This document shows positions 1 through 7,710 of a DNA stretch of 62,379 nt, in pieces (the first letter of the stretch is position 1; each line of letters begins with the position of its first letter). The position numbers and the translations under genes are program-made. Below the pieces are notes generated by a model. It was not told the DNA's origin and made no database searches. It saw only the letters and a program-made list of their open reading frames with translations. This DNA comes from Akkermansia muciniphila (lineage in GTDB: Bacteria > Verrucomicrobiota > Verrucomicrobiia > Limisphaerales > SIAT01): positions 1 through 62,379 of the forward strand of contig CAMDJP010000010.1 of assembly GCA_945900775.1 (NCBI GenBank), in the 5' to 3' direction.

Positions 1-683
1 TGACCGACGGATGCTGCGGTCTGCGGTTCAAGCTTCGCGTCAGGGTTCAGTAACGAAGGAAAGCGCGGCCACCAAAGCGGAAACCAGTTCGCGCCAAGCT
101 TCCGCCAAAGCCAATCCAAACCGATTACCAACGCAATGGCATAACCTGCGCCGAGTAGGGCGCCGGCCGTCACGTCGCTCGGGTAATGGACGCCATTGTA
201 CACGCGCGAAAAAGCGACACCGGCGGCGAACACGAGCGCGCACCAACCTGCGCGGCGATAGAAAAGTAGGACAAGCATCGCGGCATAGAAAGAGTTGAAC
301 GCGTGACCGCTCGGCATACTGCGGCGCGCGAATCCTTCGGCCAGCGGCTTGGCCACCTCACTGGGAGTCACCACGTAGCCAGGTTTCTGGTAGTTCTTTT
401 GACGCACCGAACCGATGCCAGCAAAAGGGCGAGGTCGGCCAACGCTTTTCTTAATCGTGTCGCAAATGAGCATGTCGCCGAGCAGTACGAGCAGGAGCAG
501 GCAGACTAGTACGCGGCCACGCCGAGCCCCTTTCCAGAGCAGACCGATTAAACCGAGACCGATGATCGGGAAGAAGAATTTCTCGTCGCTCAAAATCGGC
601 ATGAGCCAGTCGAAGAACGCATTAGCGCAGGCCGAATTGGCAAAGCGGAAGAGGGCGACGTCGAGGGCTTGGAGCCAGTCCAT
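1..683 (-). CDS. PAP2-family phosphatase, 3' end off the window
   Basis: Integral membrane phosphatase of the PAP2 (type 2 phosphatidic acid phosphatase / undecaprenyl-diphosphatase) superfamily; the exact lipid substrate cannot be told. The 227 visible codons start at an ATG (683-681) and run open off the left edge. All three PAP2 signatures are present: K78-x6-R85-P86, P124-S-G-H127, and S159-R160-x5-H166-x3-D170. Hydrophobic stretches lie around residues 38-75, 131-155 and 172-193. It follows apt by 45 bp on the same strand and is probably the last gene of that run. The C-terminus is not visible, so length cannot be compared with the family. Confidence 0.9.
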   Translation of the reverse strand, partial: MDWLQALDVALFRFANSACANAFFDWLMPILSDEKFFFPIIGLGLIGLLWKGARRGRVLVCLLLLVLLGDMLICDTIKKSVGRPRPFAGIGSVRQKNYQKPGYVVTPSEVAKPLAEGFARRSMPSGHAFNSFYAAMLVLLFYRRAGWCALVFAAGVAFSRVYNGVHYPSDVTAGALLGAGYAIALVIGLDWLWRKLGANWFPLWWPRFPSLLNPDAKLEPQTAASVG

Positions 684-728
684 CGGTCGCGAGAGTGACG
701 GAAGCGGGCGGGCGTTACAAGCCGCCGT

Positions 729-1262
729 TCAATAGGTGATGAGCGAGTGAACGGGCACGTCGGGGAGCTTGGCGCGACCGTCGAGGAACTTCAACTCGAT
801 GAGGAAGCGGGCCTCGAGAATGTGCGCACCAAGCTTCTGCAGCAGCGCAAGAGCTGCGGCTGAAGTACCCCCGGTGGCGAGCAAATCGTCGAGCAGCAGT
901 ACGCGCGCGCCGGGCTTCACGGCGTCCACATGCATCGCCACGGTGTTCGAGCCGTACTCGAGATCGTAGCTATGTTCGATGGTCTGGTAAGGAAGCTTCC
1001 CCTTCTTTCGCACCGGCACGAAGCCGCAATGGAGCTTCTGGGCAGCGGCAGCGGCGAAGATGAAGCCGCGCGCGTCAATGCCGACGACAGCGTCCACGGA
1101 TCCGGGCGTGTAGCCGGCGATCATCAGATCAATCGCTCCAGCGAAGAGGCGGGCGTCGGCGAGGACGGGCGTGATGTCCTTGAACTGGATGCCGGGCTTA
1201 GGAAAATCAGGGACGTTACGAACGGCATTCTGCAGATCGGCAGCGGTGACGCGATGGCTCAT
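729..1262 (-). CDS. apt: Adenine phosphoribosyltransferase
   Basis: Cytoplasmic purine-salvage enzyme that makes AMP from adenine and PRPP. The 177-residue length is typical of bacterial Apt. The N-terminal motif P20-x-P-K-P-G-I-x-F-K-D-I and the PRPP loop LLLDDLLATGGTS at 122-134 are complete. The start is an ATG at 1262-1260, 11 bp after the sigma factor stop, so co-transcription with that gene is likely. Upp, the pyrimidine counterpart, is encoded on the same strand a few kilobases upstream. Assignment is secure. Confidence 0.96.
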   Translation of the reverse strand: MSHRVTAADLQNAVRNVPDFPKPGIQFKDITPVLADARLFAGAIDLMIAGYTPGSVDAVVGIDARGFIFAAAAAQKLHCGFVPVRKKGKLPYQTIEHSYDLEYGSNTVAMHVDAVKPGARVLLLDDLLATGGTSAAALALLQKLGAHILEARFLIELKFLDGRAKLPDVPVHSLITY

Positions 1263-1273
1263 AAGCGGGGCGA

Positions 1274-2374
1274 TTACTCCTTCACCCGCTCAACTCGCTC
1301 AATCATTTTGCGGAGGCGAAGGAGTGCGATGTTCTGAATCTGCCGGACACGCTCACGGGTAACACCGAACCGCACACCAACATCCTCGAGTGTCTTCTCC
1401 GCGCCGCCGTCGAGTCCGAAACGGAAACGTAGAATCTCCTCCTCGCGAGGGCTGAGCGTGGCGACCATCTCGCGCAGCATCAGAGTGACCGTCTTCTCCT
1501 CCAAATCCTGATATGGCGTATGAGCATGCTCGTCCTCGACGAGATCACCAAGCGTGTCGGAGTTGTCGTCGTCACCCACCGGCGCATCGAGCGAGGCGGG
1601 GCGGATGGCTGCAGTGCGAAGCTGGCTGACACGCGCAGGCGTCATCCCTAACTCATGCGCCAACTCGTCATCGCTTGGTTCACGGCCGAACTCCTCCTGC
1701 AATCTCATCGCGGCATAACGCATCTTGGAAATCTTGTCCACGAGATGCACAGGCAGACGGATGGTCTTGGACTGATTCGCCAGCGCGCGCTTGATGGACT
1801 GCTTGATCCACCACGCGGCATAGGTCGAGAGCTTGCCGCCCTTGGCGGGGTCGAATCGAGCGACAGCCTTCATCAGACCCATGTTGCCTTCGTTGATGAG
1901 ATCGAGCAGCGGAAGACCAAGCCCGTCGTAATCGCGCGATATCTTCACGACGAAACGGAGATTGGCCTTGATCATGTGCTCGGCGGCAGCCTTGTCACCA
2001 CGCTTGATGCGGGCGGCGAGGACGATTTCTTCCTGAACCGTGATCAGCGGGGTCTCAGCGATTTCACGGAGGTAGAGCTTGATGGCCGTGTCGCCGTCGT
2101 AAGGCTGCCGCGCAACCGCATCCGCGGGATGAGGACGGACGACCACGGGCTTCAACTCGGTCTCGAACTCACGAGGGCAAACCTTCGGCGCGATGCCGTT
2201 CGATCCGTTGGCCTTGTTCGATTTTTTCTCAAGCTTGGCACGGGGCGCAGCCTTCGGCGGCTTGGGTGGGATGACGATTGCCGCAGCCTTGACCTGGACA
2301 ACGGGTTTAGAAGACTTCTTGGCGGCGGGCTTGGTCGCAGAGGCGCGGACGGCAGGGTTGGTTTTCTTGGCCAT
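1274..2374 (-). CDS. RNA polymerase sigma factor, RpoD/SigA family
   Basis: Sigma-70 family factor that directs core RNA polymerase to promoters. The first 90 or so residues are rich in Lys, Ala and Pro and replace a canonical region 1.1. Region 1.2 begins near residue 94 (GDTAIKLYLREIAETP). Region 2 follows (LLDLINEGNMGLMKAVARFD, then STYAAWWIKQSIKRA), region 3 is at about 210-285, and region 4 ends with a helix-turn-helix (TLEDVGVRFGVTRERVRQIQ). The longer ORF to 2440 begins with TTG; I chose the ATG at 2374 (MAKKTN), giving 366 residues. It is shorter than a housekeeping RpoD, so it may be a group 2 paralogue rather than the primary factor. That cannot be settled from this window. Confidence 0.9.
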   Translation of the reverse strand: MAKKTNPAVRASATKPAAKKSSKPVVQVKAAAIVIPPKPPKAAPRAKLEKKSNKANGSNGIAPKVCPREFETELKPVVVRPHPADAVARQPYDGDTAIKLYLREIAETPLITVQEEIVLAARIKRGDKAAAEHMIKANLRFVVKISRDYDGLGLPLLDLINEGNMGLMKAVARFDPAKGGKLSTYAAWWIKQSIKRALANQSKTIRLPVHLVDKISKMRYAAMRLQEEFGREPSDDELAHELGMTPARVSQLRTAAIRPASLDAPVGDDDNSDTLGDLVEDEHAHTPYQDLEEKTVTLMLREMVATLSPREEEILRFRFGLDGGAEKTLEDVGVRFGVTRERVRQIQNIALLRLRKMIERVERVKE

Positions 2375-2465
2375 AGTTCGGATTGGTTGTGGAACGACTG
2401 GAACGACTCGCGGGGGCGTCTTGATTGGCGCCGCCGGCAATAATCAACCGCCGCGTACGCGGCGC

Positions 2466-3170
2466 TCAGCTGTCATCGCCGCTGCGGGCGATCAGAATCC
2501 AGTGAATCAGCTCCATCACGGACGCAATCATCGCGGCAACGTACGTGAGCGCCGCGGCCGAGAGTACCTTGCTCACACCGGCGCTTTCACTATCGCGGAC
2601 GATTCCGAGCTTCTTCAGCTGTTCTTTGGCGCGGTGACTGGCGTCGAATTCGACCGGCAGGGTGATGAGTTGGAAAAAGGCGATGACCCCGAAAATGCCG
2701 ACGGCGTAAGGCGCAATCTTCTTCGCGAACGCCATCCCGAGGAAGACGCTCAGCAGGATGATGCCAAAGACGGCCCAACTCGCGAACTGGGTAGCCGGCA
2801 CTACCTTCATGCGCAGCGTGAGCCAGACGTACGCCTCCTTGTGCTGGAGGGCGTGACCAGCCTCGTGCGCCGCGACGCCGATGGCCGAGAGCGATGTACC
2901 GTGGTAATTGTCCGACGACAGGACCAACGCGCGCTTGGTCGGGTCGTAATGGTCGGTGAGCCGACCACCTTGCTCGTGCACCGGCACGTTATGAAGGCCG
3001 TTGCAATCGAGAATCTCGCGAGCGGCTTCGGCGCCGGTCTTGCCCGAGCCGCCCTCGACGCGGAGATATTTGCTATATGTGGAGCTGAGCTTGATCTGGG
3101 CGTAGATGCCAAGCAGCAGGCCGGGCAGCATCAGCCACCACCACTGGTCCATAATCATCATCGCAAGCAT
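2466..3170 (-). CDS. YugP-like zinc metallopeptidase
   Basis: Membrane-embedded neutral zinc metallopeptidase of the YugP family; the substrate is unknown for the family. The 234 residues include an N-terminal membrane segment (about 10-24), the zinc motif HEAGH at 102-106, and further hydrophobic segments at about 128-150, 152-170 and 205-225, a layout usual for YugP. Start is ATG at 3170-3168, with other Met codons at residues 4, 5 and 7. It sits between the M24 peptidase and the sigma factor on the same strand, with gaps of 116 and 91 bp. No functional link with them can be read from sequence. Confidence 0.88.
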   Translation of the reverse strand: MLAMMIMDQWWWLMLPGLLLGIYAQIKLSSTYSKYLRVEGGSGKTGAEAAREILDCNGLHNVPVHEQGGRLTDHYDPTKRALVLSSDNYHGTSLSAIGVAAHEAGHALQHKEAYVWLTLRMKVVPATQFASWAVFGIILLSVFLGMAFAKKIAPYAVGIFGVIAFFQLITLPVEFDASHRAKEQLKKLGIVRDSESAGVSKVLSAAALTYVAAMIASVMELIHWILIARSGDDS

Positions 3171-3286
3171 AGGGAATCCTTCGCACCTCGCCGAGGCACA
3201 CTCAAACTTGTGCCAGCAATCGACAAGAAATCAAGTCCTTGTGTTGCCAGAGAAATTTTGCCGGCACGGTCAATCGCTACAACACA

Positions 3287-4417
3287 TCAAATCTCGAGCA
3301 CCTTCTCGAATTTCGTAAGGTTGAGGCAGCCCTTGGCCGTAACCAGCACGACGTCCTCGAGACGCACACCGCCCGTGCCGGGATAGTATAGACCGGGCTC
3401 GACGGTCACGACATGTCCAGCGCGGAGCGTGTCAGGCGAAGCGGGACCGACGCGCGGGGCCTCGTGAATTTGTAATCCGAGCCCGTGCCCTGTGCCGTGG
3501 AAGAACCCTTCCATGTGACCGCGGCGTTTACCGGTTTTGTAACCCCGCTTCACGAAAAGATCGAGAACGGCCTGATGCACGTCGCGACCCTTGGCACCGG
3601 CACGGACTTGCGTGATGCCGAGATCCTGTCCCTCCGCGACGGTGTGGTAGAGACGGCGGACGGCCTCGCTGGGGCGGCCTTTGACAACGGTGCGGGTGAT
3701 GTCGCCGAAGTAACCGGTCTTCTGCGAGCGCGGAAAGATGTCGAGGACGATCGGCTCGTGCGCGCGGAGCGGGCCGTGACCGCGCTCGTGAGGATCGCAG
3801 CCTTGGTTGCCGCCGGCCACGATGGTGTGGCTGGCGAAGCCTCCAACCTGAATGATGGCGACATCGATAATGGAGCGAAGTTTCTCCGAAGTGAGCGGCA
3901 GATTCCGGTAAAAAAGCTGGCGACCCTTGCCGATCTTGCTGGCCTTGAGGGCGTGAATGCCCTCAGCCATCCCGACCTCGGCCATCATCAGCGCGGCGCT
4001 GAGTTTCTTCACCTCGTCGGCGGTCTTAATCTCGCGCTCAGGAAAGCAGCCGCCGTCGGTTACCTTCACTTTGATGCCGCAATCGCGCAGCTCACGGGCA
4101 TAACCGAGGGGAAAACTAGGCGGCACGGAAATCTTGCGGAATCGTCGCTCTCGAAGAATTTGTGCAGCTATTTCAGGGAGTGTGGGATTCTTGCCATTCT
4201 TGCTACGGAGCAATTTTACATAGCGGCTGAGAGCCAGCACGCGACAGTGGGGCACTTCTTTCTTGGCCCGATCAATCTCGAGGTCGCCGATTACAACGTG
4301 CCCTTTACCACCGAGGCTCAGATAGATGAAGGGGTCCGGCACGAACATCCCGACCGCATAGAGGATGTCGGCGTCATGATCGCTGTCCGCGATAATCAGA
4401 AGGTTGTCGGGATGCAT
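3287..4417 (-). CDS. M24-family metallopeptidase (Xaa-Pro aminopeptidase type)
   Basis: Pita-bread fold peptidase, predicted to remove an N-terminal residue next to proline from cytoplasmic peptides. With the ATG start at 4417 (MHPDNL) it has 376 residues: a creatinase-like N-terminal half and a C-terminal catalytic half. The five metal ligands are all present: D226, D239, H311 (in FHGTGHGLG), E340 and E354. A GTG at 4471 would add 18 residues and overlap the upp stop; I preferred the ATG because those extra residues look unrelated to the fold. It follows upp by 50 bp. Substrate specificity within M24 is not certain. Confidence 0.9.
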   Translation of the reverse strand: MHPDNLLIIADSDHDADILYAVGMFVPDPFIYLSLGGKGHVVIGDLEIDRAKKEVPHCRVLALSRYVKLLRSKNGKNPTLPEIAAQILRERRFRKISVPPSFPLGYARELRDCGIKVKVTDGGCFPEREIKTADEVKKLSAALMMAEVGMAEGIHALKASKIGKGRQLFYRNLPLTSEKLRSIIDVAIIQVGGFASHTIVAGGNQGCDPHERGHGPLRAHEPIVLDIFPRSQKTGYFGDITRTVVKGRPSEAVRRLYHTVAEGQDLGITQVRAGAKGRDVHQAVLDLFVKRGYKTGKRRGHMEGFFHGTGHGLGLQIHEAPRVGPASPDTLRAGHVVTVEPGLYYPGTGGVRLEDVVLVTAKGCLNLTKFEKVLEI

Positions 4418-4467
4418 CGAGGGCGCGAAAGTAGGAAGACCTTGTGCAGCTGGCAAGCAGAAGAAGT

Positions 4468-5097
4468 TCACACACCGAACGCACGATCGCCGGCATCGCC
4501 CAAGCCGGGCACGATGTAGCCGAGCTTGTTCAGGTGTTTGTCCAAGGCCGCCGTGTAGATAGCGACGCGCGGGAATCGACGGTGGATGTTTCGGACCCCT
4601 TCCGGCGCGGCAAGCACGTTCACCAGACGGATGCTTCGGGCATTGCGGGCGACGAGCATCTCCAGCGCAGCTAGGGCACTGCCGCCAGTCGCCAACATCG
4701 GATCGAGTAGCAGCACTTCGCAGCTACGCAAATCATCCGGCAATTTCTCCAGATACGCCTCCGGCTGGAGCGTCTGCTCATTCCGACGCAGGCCGATGAA
4801 CCCCACGCGCGCCTCCGGAATCAAATGTGTGAGCGGCTCAACCAGTGCCAATCCTGCCCGCAGCACCGGCACGAGCAGTAGGTCGTCGCGTAGTCGGTGA
4901 CCGCGCGCGAGCGCGAGCGGTGTGCGGACTTGCGCGGGACACAAGCGCAGGTCGCGTGTCGCCTCGAAAACGAGCAGCACGGCCAATTCGCCCAGCAGCC
5001 GCCGAAACTCGGGCGAAGGTGTGCGCTTGTCGCGCAGGCGCGTGAGCTTTTCCTGCACCAGCGGGTGGGCGATGACCGTGATCTGCTTCACCGCCAT
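4468..5097 (-). CDS. upp: Uracil phosphoribosyltransferase
   Basis: Cytoplasmic pyrimidine-salvage enzyme that makes UMP from uracil and PRPP. The 209 residues from ATG 5097 match the usual Upp length. The PRPP loop LLLDPMLATGGSA lies at 129-141, and the C-terminal uracil-binding region (YTAALDKHLNKLGYIVPGLG, then DAGDRAFG) is intact. The longer ORF to 5163 only adds an arginine-rich out-of-family extension, so the ATG was chosen. It lies one base after the sppA stop, so the two genes are likely translationally coupled. Confidence 0.96.
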   Translation of the reverse strand: MAVKQITVIAHPLVQEKLTRLRDKRTPSPEFRRLLGELAVLLVFEATRDLRLCPAQVRTPLALARGHRLRDDLLLVPVLRAGLALVEPLTHLIPEARVGFIGLRRNEQTLQPEAYLEKLPDDLRSCEVLLLDPMLATGGSALAALEMLVARNARSIRLVNVLAAPEGVRNIHRRFPRVAIYTAALDKHLNKLGYIVPGLGDAGDRAFGV

Positions 5098-5098
5098 C

Positions 5099-6184
5099 TC
5101 AGTCGAGGATGAACGGCGAGAGGAAGTAAAGACGGCCGGAGCGAATCTTCGGGACCTCCACACCGAGGTCCACCTTCACGGTGCTAGTCTTCGCCTCGCT
5201 GACGAGCCGGAAGAAATTCGCAAAATTAAAGGGCACCTGATAGCGGATCAACTCAGCCTTCTTTATGCCCACGAGCTTCTCCGTCTCCTCGACGGCCGCG
5301 TCGAAGTTACCGAGTTTATCGACGAGACCGTGCTGGAGCGCCTGCCTGCCGGTGAGAATTCGGCCGTCGGCGTATTCTTGCCAATCAGCCGCGAGCGGGC
5401 GGACCGCCTTTTCGTTTTTCTTACGGGCCTCGGCACGCCCTTCCTTCACCACAGCGACGAACTTGCCGTAAGTCTCGTCGATGAGGTCCTGCACCATCTT
5501 CTTTTCCTCAGGGGTGATTTCTCCGGGTGCCTTGGTGGAACTGAGCATGTCCTTGTTGCGGCCGCTCTTGAAGACCATCGGCTGCACACCGATCTTGTCG
5601 AGCAAGCCGCGGTAATTGTAGCCCTGCATGATCACGCCAATGCTGCCGGTAATCGTCAACTCGTTGGCGACGATGAGGCGGCACGGCGCACTTACGTAAT
5701 AGCCGCCTGAAGCAGCGAGGGAGCCCATCGATGCAACGACGGGCTTGCTATACTTTTCCTGAAAAGCGCGGATGGCCTTGTAAATCTCATCTGAGGCTAA
5801 TACCTCACCGCCGGGCGAATCGACCCGCAGGATTACAGCTTTCACGTCATCGTCCTTGCCGGCCAGGGTGAGTTGCTCGCGAATGCCCGTGACCAAGTCG
5901 CGACCGCTCTCGTCGAACGAGTAGCTAGAAATCAGACCGTACACGTCCACCAGAGCGATTTTATCGTCGCCGGACCCTTTGCGGACGACGAAGCGGCTGT
6001 AACTTTCCTCGCCGTTGGTCTCCACCCCGGCCATTGACGACGGCGCGAGGAACACCATCAGAACCACCAGACCGCCCATGAAGAGCGTAGCGGCGAGGAT
6101 CAATCCGACAACCAGCAGCCGCAGCCCACCTTTCTTGGCGGGGGCAGGCTGTGTCGCGGCGATCAGGGGCGGGCTGTTTTCCAT
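5099..6184 (-). CDS. sppA: Signal peptide peptidase SppA
   Basis: Membrane-anchored serine protease of the S49 family that degrades leftover signal peptides. From the ATG at 6184 it has 361 residues, the short one-domain form. One membrane segment lies at about 21-47, with the protease domain outside. The predicted nucleophile is S159 in MGSLAASGGYY; the predicted general base is K211, 52 residues further on as in the Bacillus enzyme. An alternative ATG at 6235 would add 17 residues. It is the first gene of the minus-strand run and is transcribed divergently from nusA; the shared spacer is about 200 bp. Confidence 0.93.
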   Translation of the reverse strand: MENSPPLIAATQPAPAKKGGLRLLVVGLILAATLFMGGLVVLMVFLAPSSMAGVETNGEESYSRFVVRKGSGDDKIALVDVYGLISSYSFDESGRDLVTGIREQLTLAGKDDDVKAVILRVDSPGGEVLASDEIYKAIRAFQEKYSKPVVASMGSLAASGGYYVSAPCRLIVANELTITGSIGVIMQGYNYRGLLDKIGVQPMVFKSGRNKDMLSSTKAPGEITPEEKKMVQDLIDETYGKFVAVVKEGRAEARKKNEKAVRPLAADWQEYADGRILTGRQALQHGLVDKLGNFDAAVEETEKLVGIKKAELIRYQVPFNFANFFRLVSEAKTSTVKVDLGVEVPKIRSGRLYFLSPFILD

Positions 6185-6254
6185 GCCCGCGAAGCTAGCG
6201 GAACCGGGCAACAGCCGCAAGCCGCCAATGCACATCGCGCGCCAGAAATGAACC

Positions 6255-6283
6255 TTGACGGCATTTGGCCCGTTCCCTATATT
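6255..6283 (+). promoter_or_regulatory. Sigma-70 type promoter of the nusA-infB operon
   Basis: A -35 box TTGACG (6255-6260) and a -10 box TATATT (6278-6283) are separated by exactly 17 bp. Transcription would start near 6290, giving a leader of about 100 nt before the nusA ATG. This is the only close match to a housekeeping promoter in the sppA-nusA spacer. The minus strand carries TAATAT overlapping the same -10 region, so the divergent sppA promoter may overlap this one. Confidence 0.75.
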
Positions 6284-6304
6284 AGGTTTGTCGGTGAATC
6301 AGTT

Positions 6305-6376
6305 GCTGCTCGCCAGCGTGTCTAAGTCGGGTTTACCCGACTTTTTTGTTCCCTTGATGGGGCGCAGGCGAGCGGC
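6305..6376 (+). promoter_or_regulatory. Structured nusA leader with an intrinsic terminator hairpin
   Basis: Inside the nusA leader an 8-bp perfect stem (6324-6331 with 6336-6343, loop TTTA) is followed by a run of U (6342-6347). This is the form of a rho-independent terminator, yet there is no plus-strand gene upstream of it. A second helix can form around it: 6305-6314 pairs with 6367-6376 over 10 bp with one G-U pair, which places its 3' strand just before the nusA start at 6389. The likely role is attenuation of the operon, perhaps by NusA itself; that role is inferred. Confidence 0.65.
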
Positions 6377-6388
6377 GGAAAGCGAGCC

Positions 6389-7666
6389 ATGAACGCGGAT
6401 TTTTTAGCCGTCCTGGAATACTGGGAAAAAGAAAAGGGCATCAGCAAAGATGTCTTGATGGCTGCTGTGAAGGAGGCATTACTTTCCGCCGCCAAGAAGG
6501 CCGTCGGCCCCGCCCGCGATCTACGCTGCGAGATTGATCCCAAGAACGGTGACATCAAGGCTTTCGCCAAGCTCGTCGTCGCCGAAAAAGTCGAGTCCAA
6601 GCACGACCAGATTTCCCGTTTCGACGCCCGTCGCATCAAGTCCGACGCCCAAGTAGGTGAAGAAATTGAAGTGGAGGTCACGCCCACCGGCTTCGGCCGC
6701 ATCGCCGCGCAGTTCGCCAAGCAGGCCCTACTCCAGCAGGTCCGGCGCGCCGAGAAGGATTTGATTTTTGCGGAGTTCAAGGATCGCATCGGCGACATCG
6801 TCAGCGGCGTGGTGCGGCGTTTCGAACGCTCCGACGTCGTCCTCGACCTCGGTCGCTATGAAGCGCTGATGCCCAATCGCGAGCGGGTCCCCACGGAGGA
6901 ATACCAGCTGGGCGAACGTATCCGCTGCTACGTCCGCGCCGTGGAGCAGACCCTCCGTGGGCCGGAAATCATTCTCTCGCGCGCCGCGCCCGATTTCGTC
7001 GTCAAGCTATTCCAACTCGAGGTCAGCGAAATTAACGACGGCACCGTCGAAATCAAGGGCGTCGCCCGCGAGCCCGGTTTCCGCACCAAGCTAGCCGTCC
7101 ATTCCTGCAACCCGCGCGTCGATCCCGTTGGCGCGTGCGTTGGTCTGCGTGGCGGACGCGTAAAAAATATCGTTCGCGAACTGAACAACGAGAAGGTGGA
7201 CATCATCCGCTGGGACCCGAATATTCGCACTTTCGTTACCAATGCCATCGCCCCCGCCCAGCTCAAGAGCTGCGAGGTGGACGAGGAACGTAAGCGAGTG
7301 AAGATTTTCGTCGCCGATGACCAACTCTCCCTCGCCATCGGCAAGCGCGGTCAAAACGCGCGCCTCACCGCCAAGCTCACCGGCTGGCAGGTGGATATCG
7401 AGTCCGCGCCCATCACCGTCCCAGTCGGCTTCGATGAAAAAGTCGCTCAGGCCGTTCAGACCTTCGCCAGCATCCCCGGTCTCACGTCAGAGCAGGCCAC
7501 CGTGCTGGTGAACAGCGGCTTCCACAGCATGGACGATCTCTTCCAAGTCGATGTTTCCGACCTCGCCGGCATCGAGCAAATCGCCGACCAAGCCGAGTCC
7601 ATCCACACCGCCATCAAGGCCGAAGTCGCCCGCCGCGCAGAAGCCATCGGAGGCGCCGGCAAGTAA
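6389..7666 (+). CDS. nusA: Transcription termination/antitermination factor NusA
   Basis: RNA polymerase-associated elongation factor that controls pausing, termination and antitermination. The 425 residues show the N-terminal polymerase-binding domain (1-130), the S1 domain (about 134-200), KH1 (about 230-280, with GLRGGRVKNI) and KH2 (about 300-345, with IGKRGQNA at 317-324). A single helix-hairpin-helix-like C-terminal region ends near 415. It is the first gene of the operon; the rimP gene that usually precedes nusA is absent here. The ATG at 6389 has only a weak purine-rich ribosome site within the structured leader. Confidence 0.97.
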   Translation: MNADFLAVLEYWEKEKGISKDVLMAAVKEALLSAAKKAVGPARDLRCEIDPKNGDIKAFAKLVVAEKVESKHDQISRFDARRIKSDAQVGEEIEVEVTPTGFGRIAAQFAKQALLQQVRRAEKDLIFAEFKDRIGDIVSGVVRRFERSDVVLDLGRYEALMPNRERVPTEEYQLGERIRCYVRAVEQTLRGPEIILSRAAPDFVVKLFQLEVSEINDGTVEIKGVAREPGFRTKLAVHSCNPRVDPVGACVGLRGGRVKNIVRELNNEKVDIIRWDPNIRTFVTNAIAPAQLKSCEVDEERKRVKIFVADDQLSLAIGKRGQNARLTAKLTGWQVDIESAPITVPVGFDEKVAQAVQTFASIPGLTSEQATVLVNSGFHSMDDLFQVDVSDLAGIEQIADQAESIHTAIKAEVARRAEAIGGAGK

Positions 7667-7710
7667 GCTTTAGCCCCGGTGCCACACCGCGCCGAGGACA
7701 CCCCCCACGT

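Noticed and set aside
2375-2440. Upstream extension of the sigma factor
   Set aside because: It starts with TTG and has no family similarity; the ATG at 2374 is adequate.
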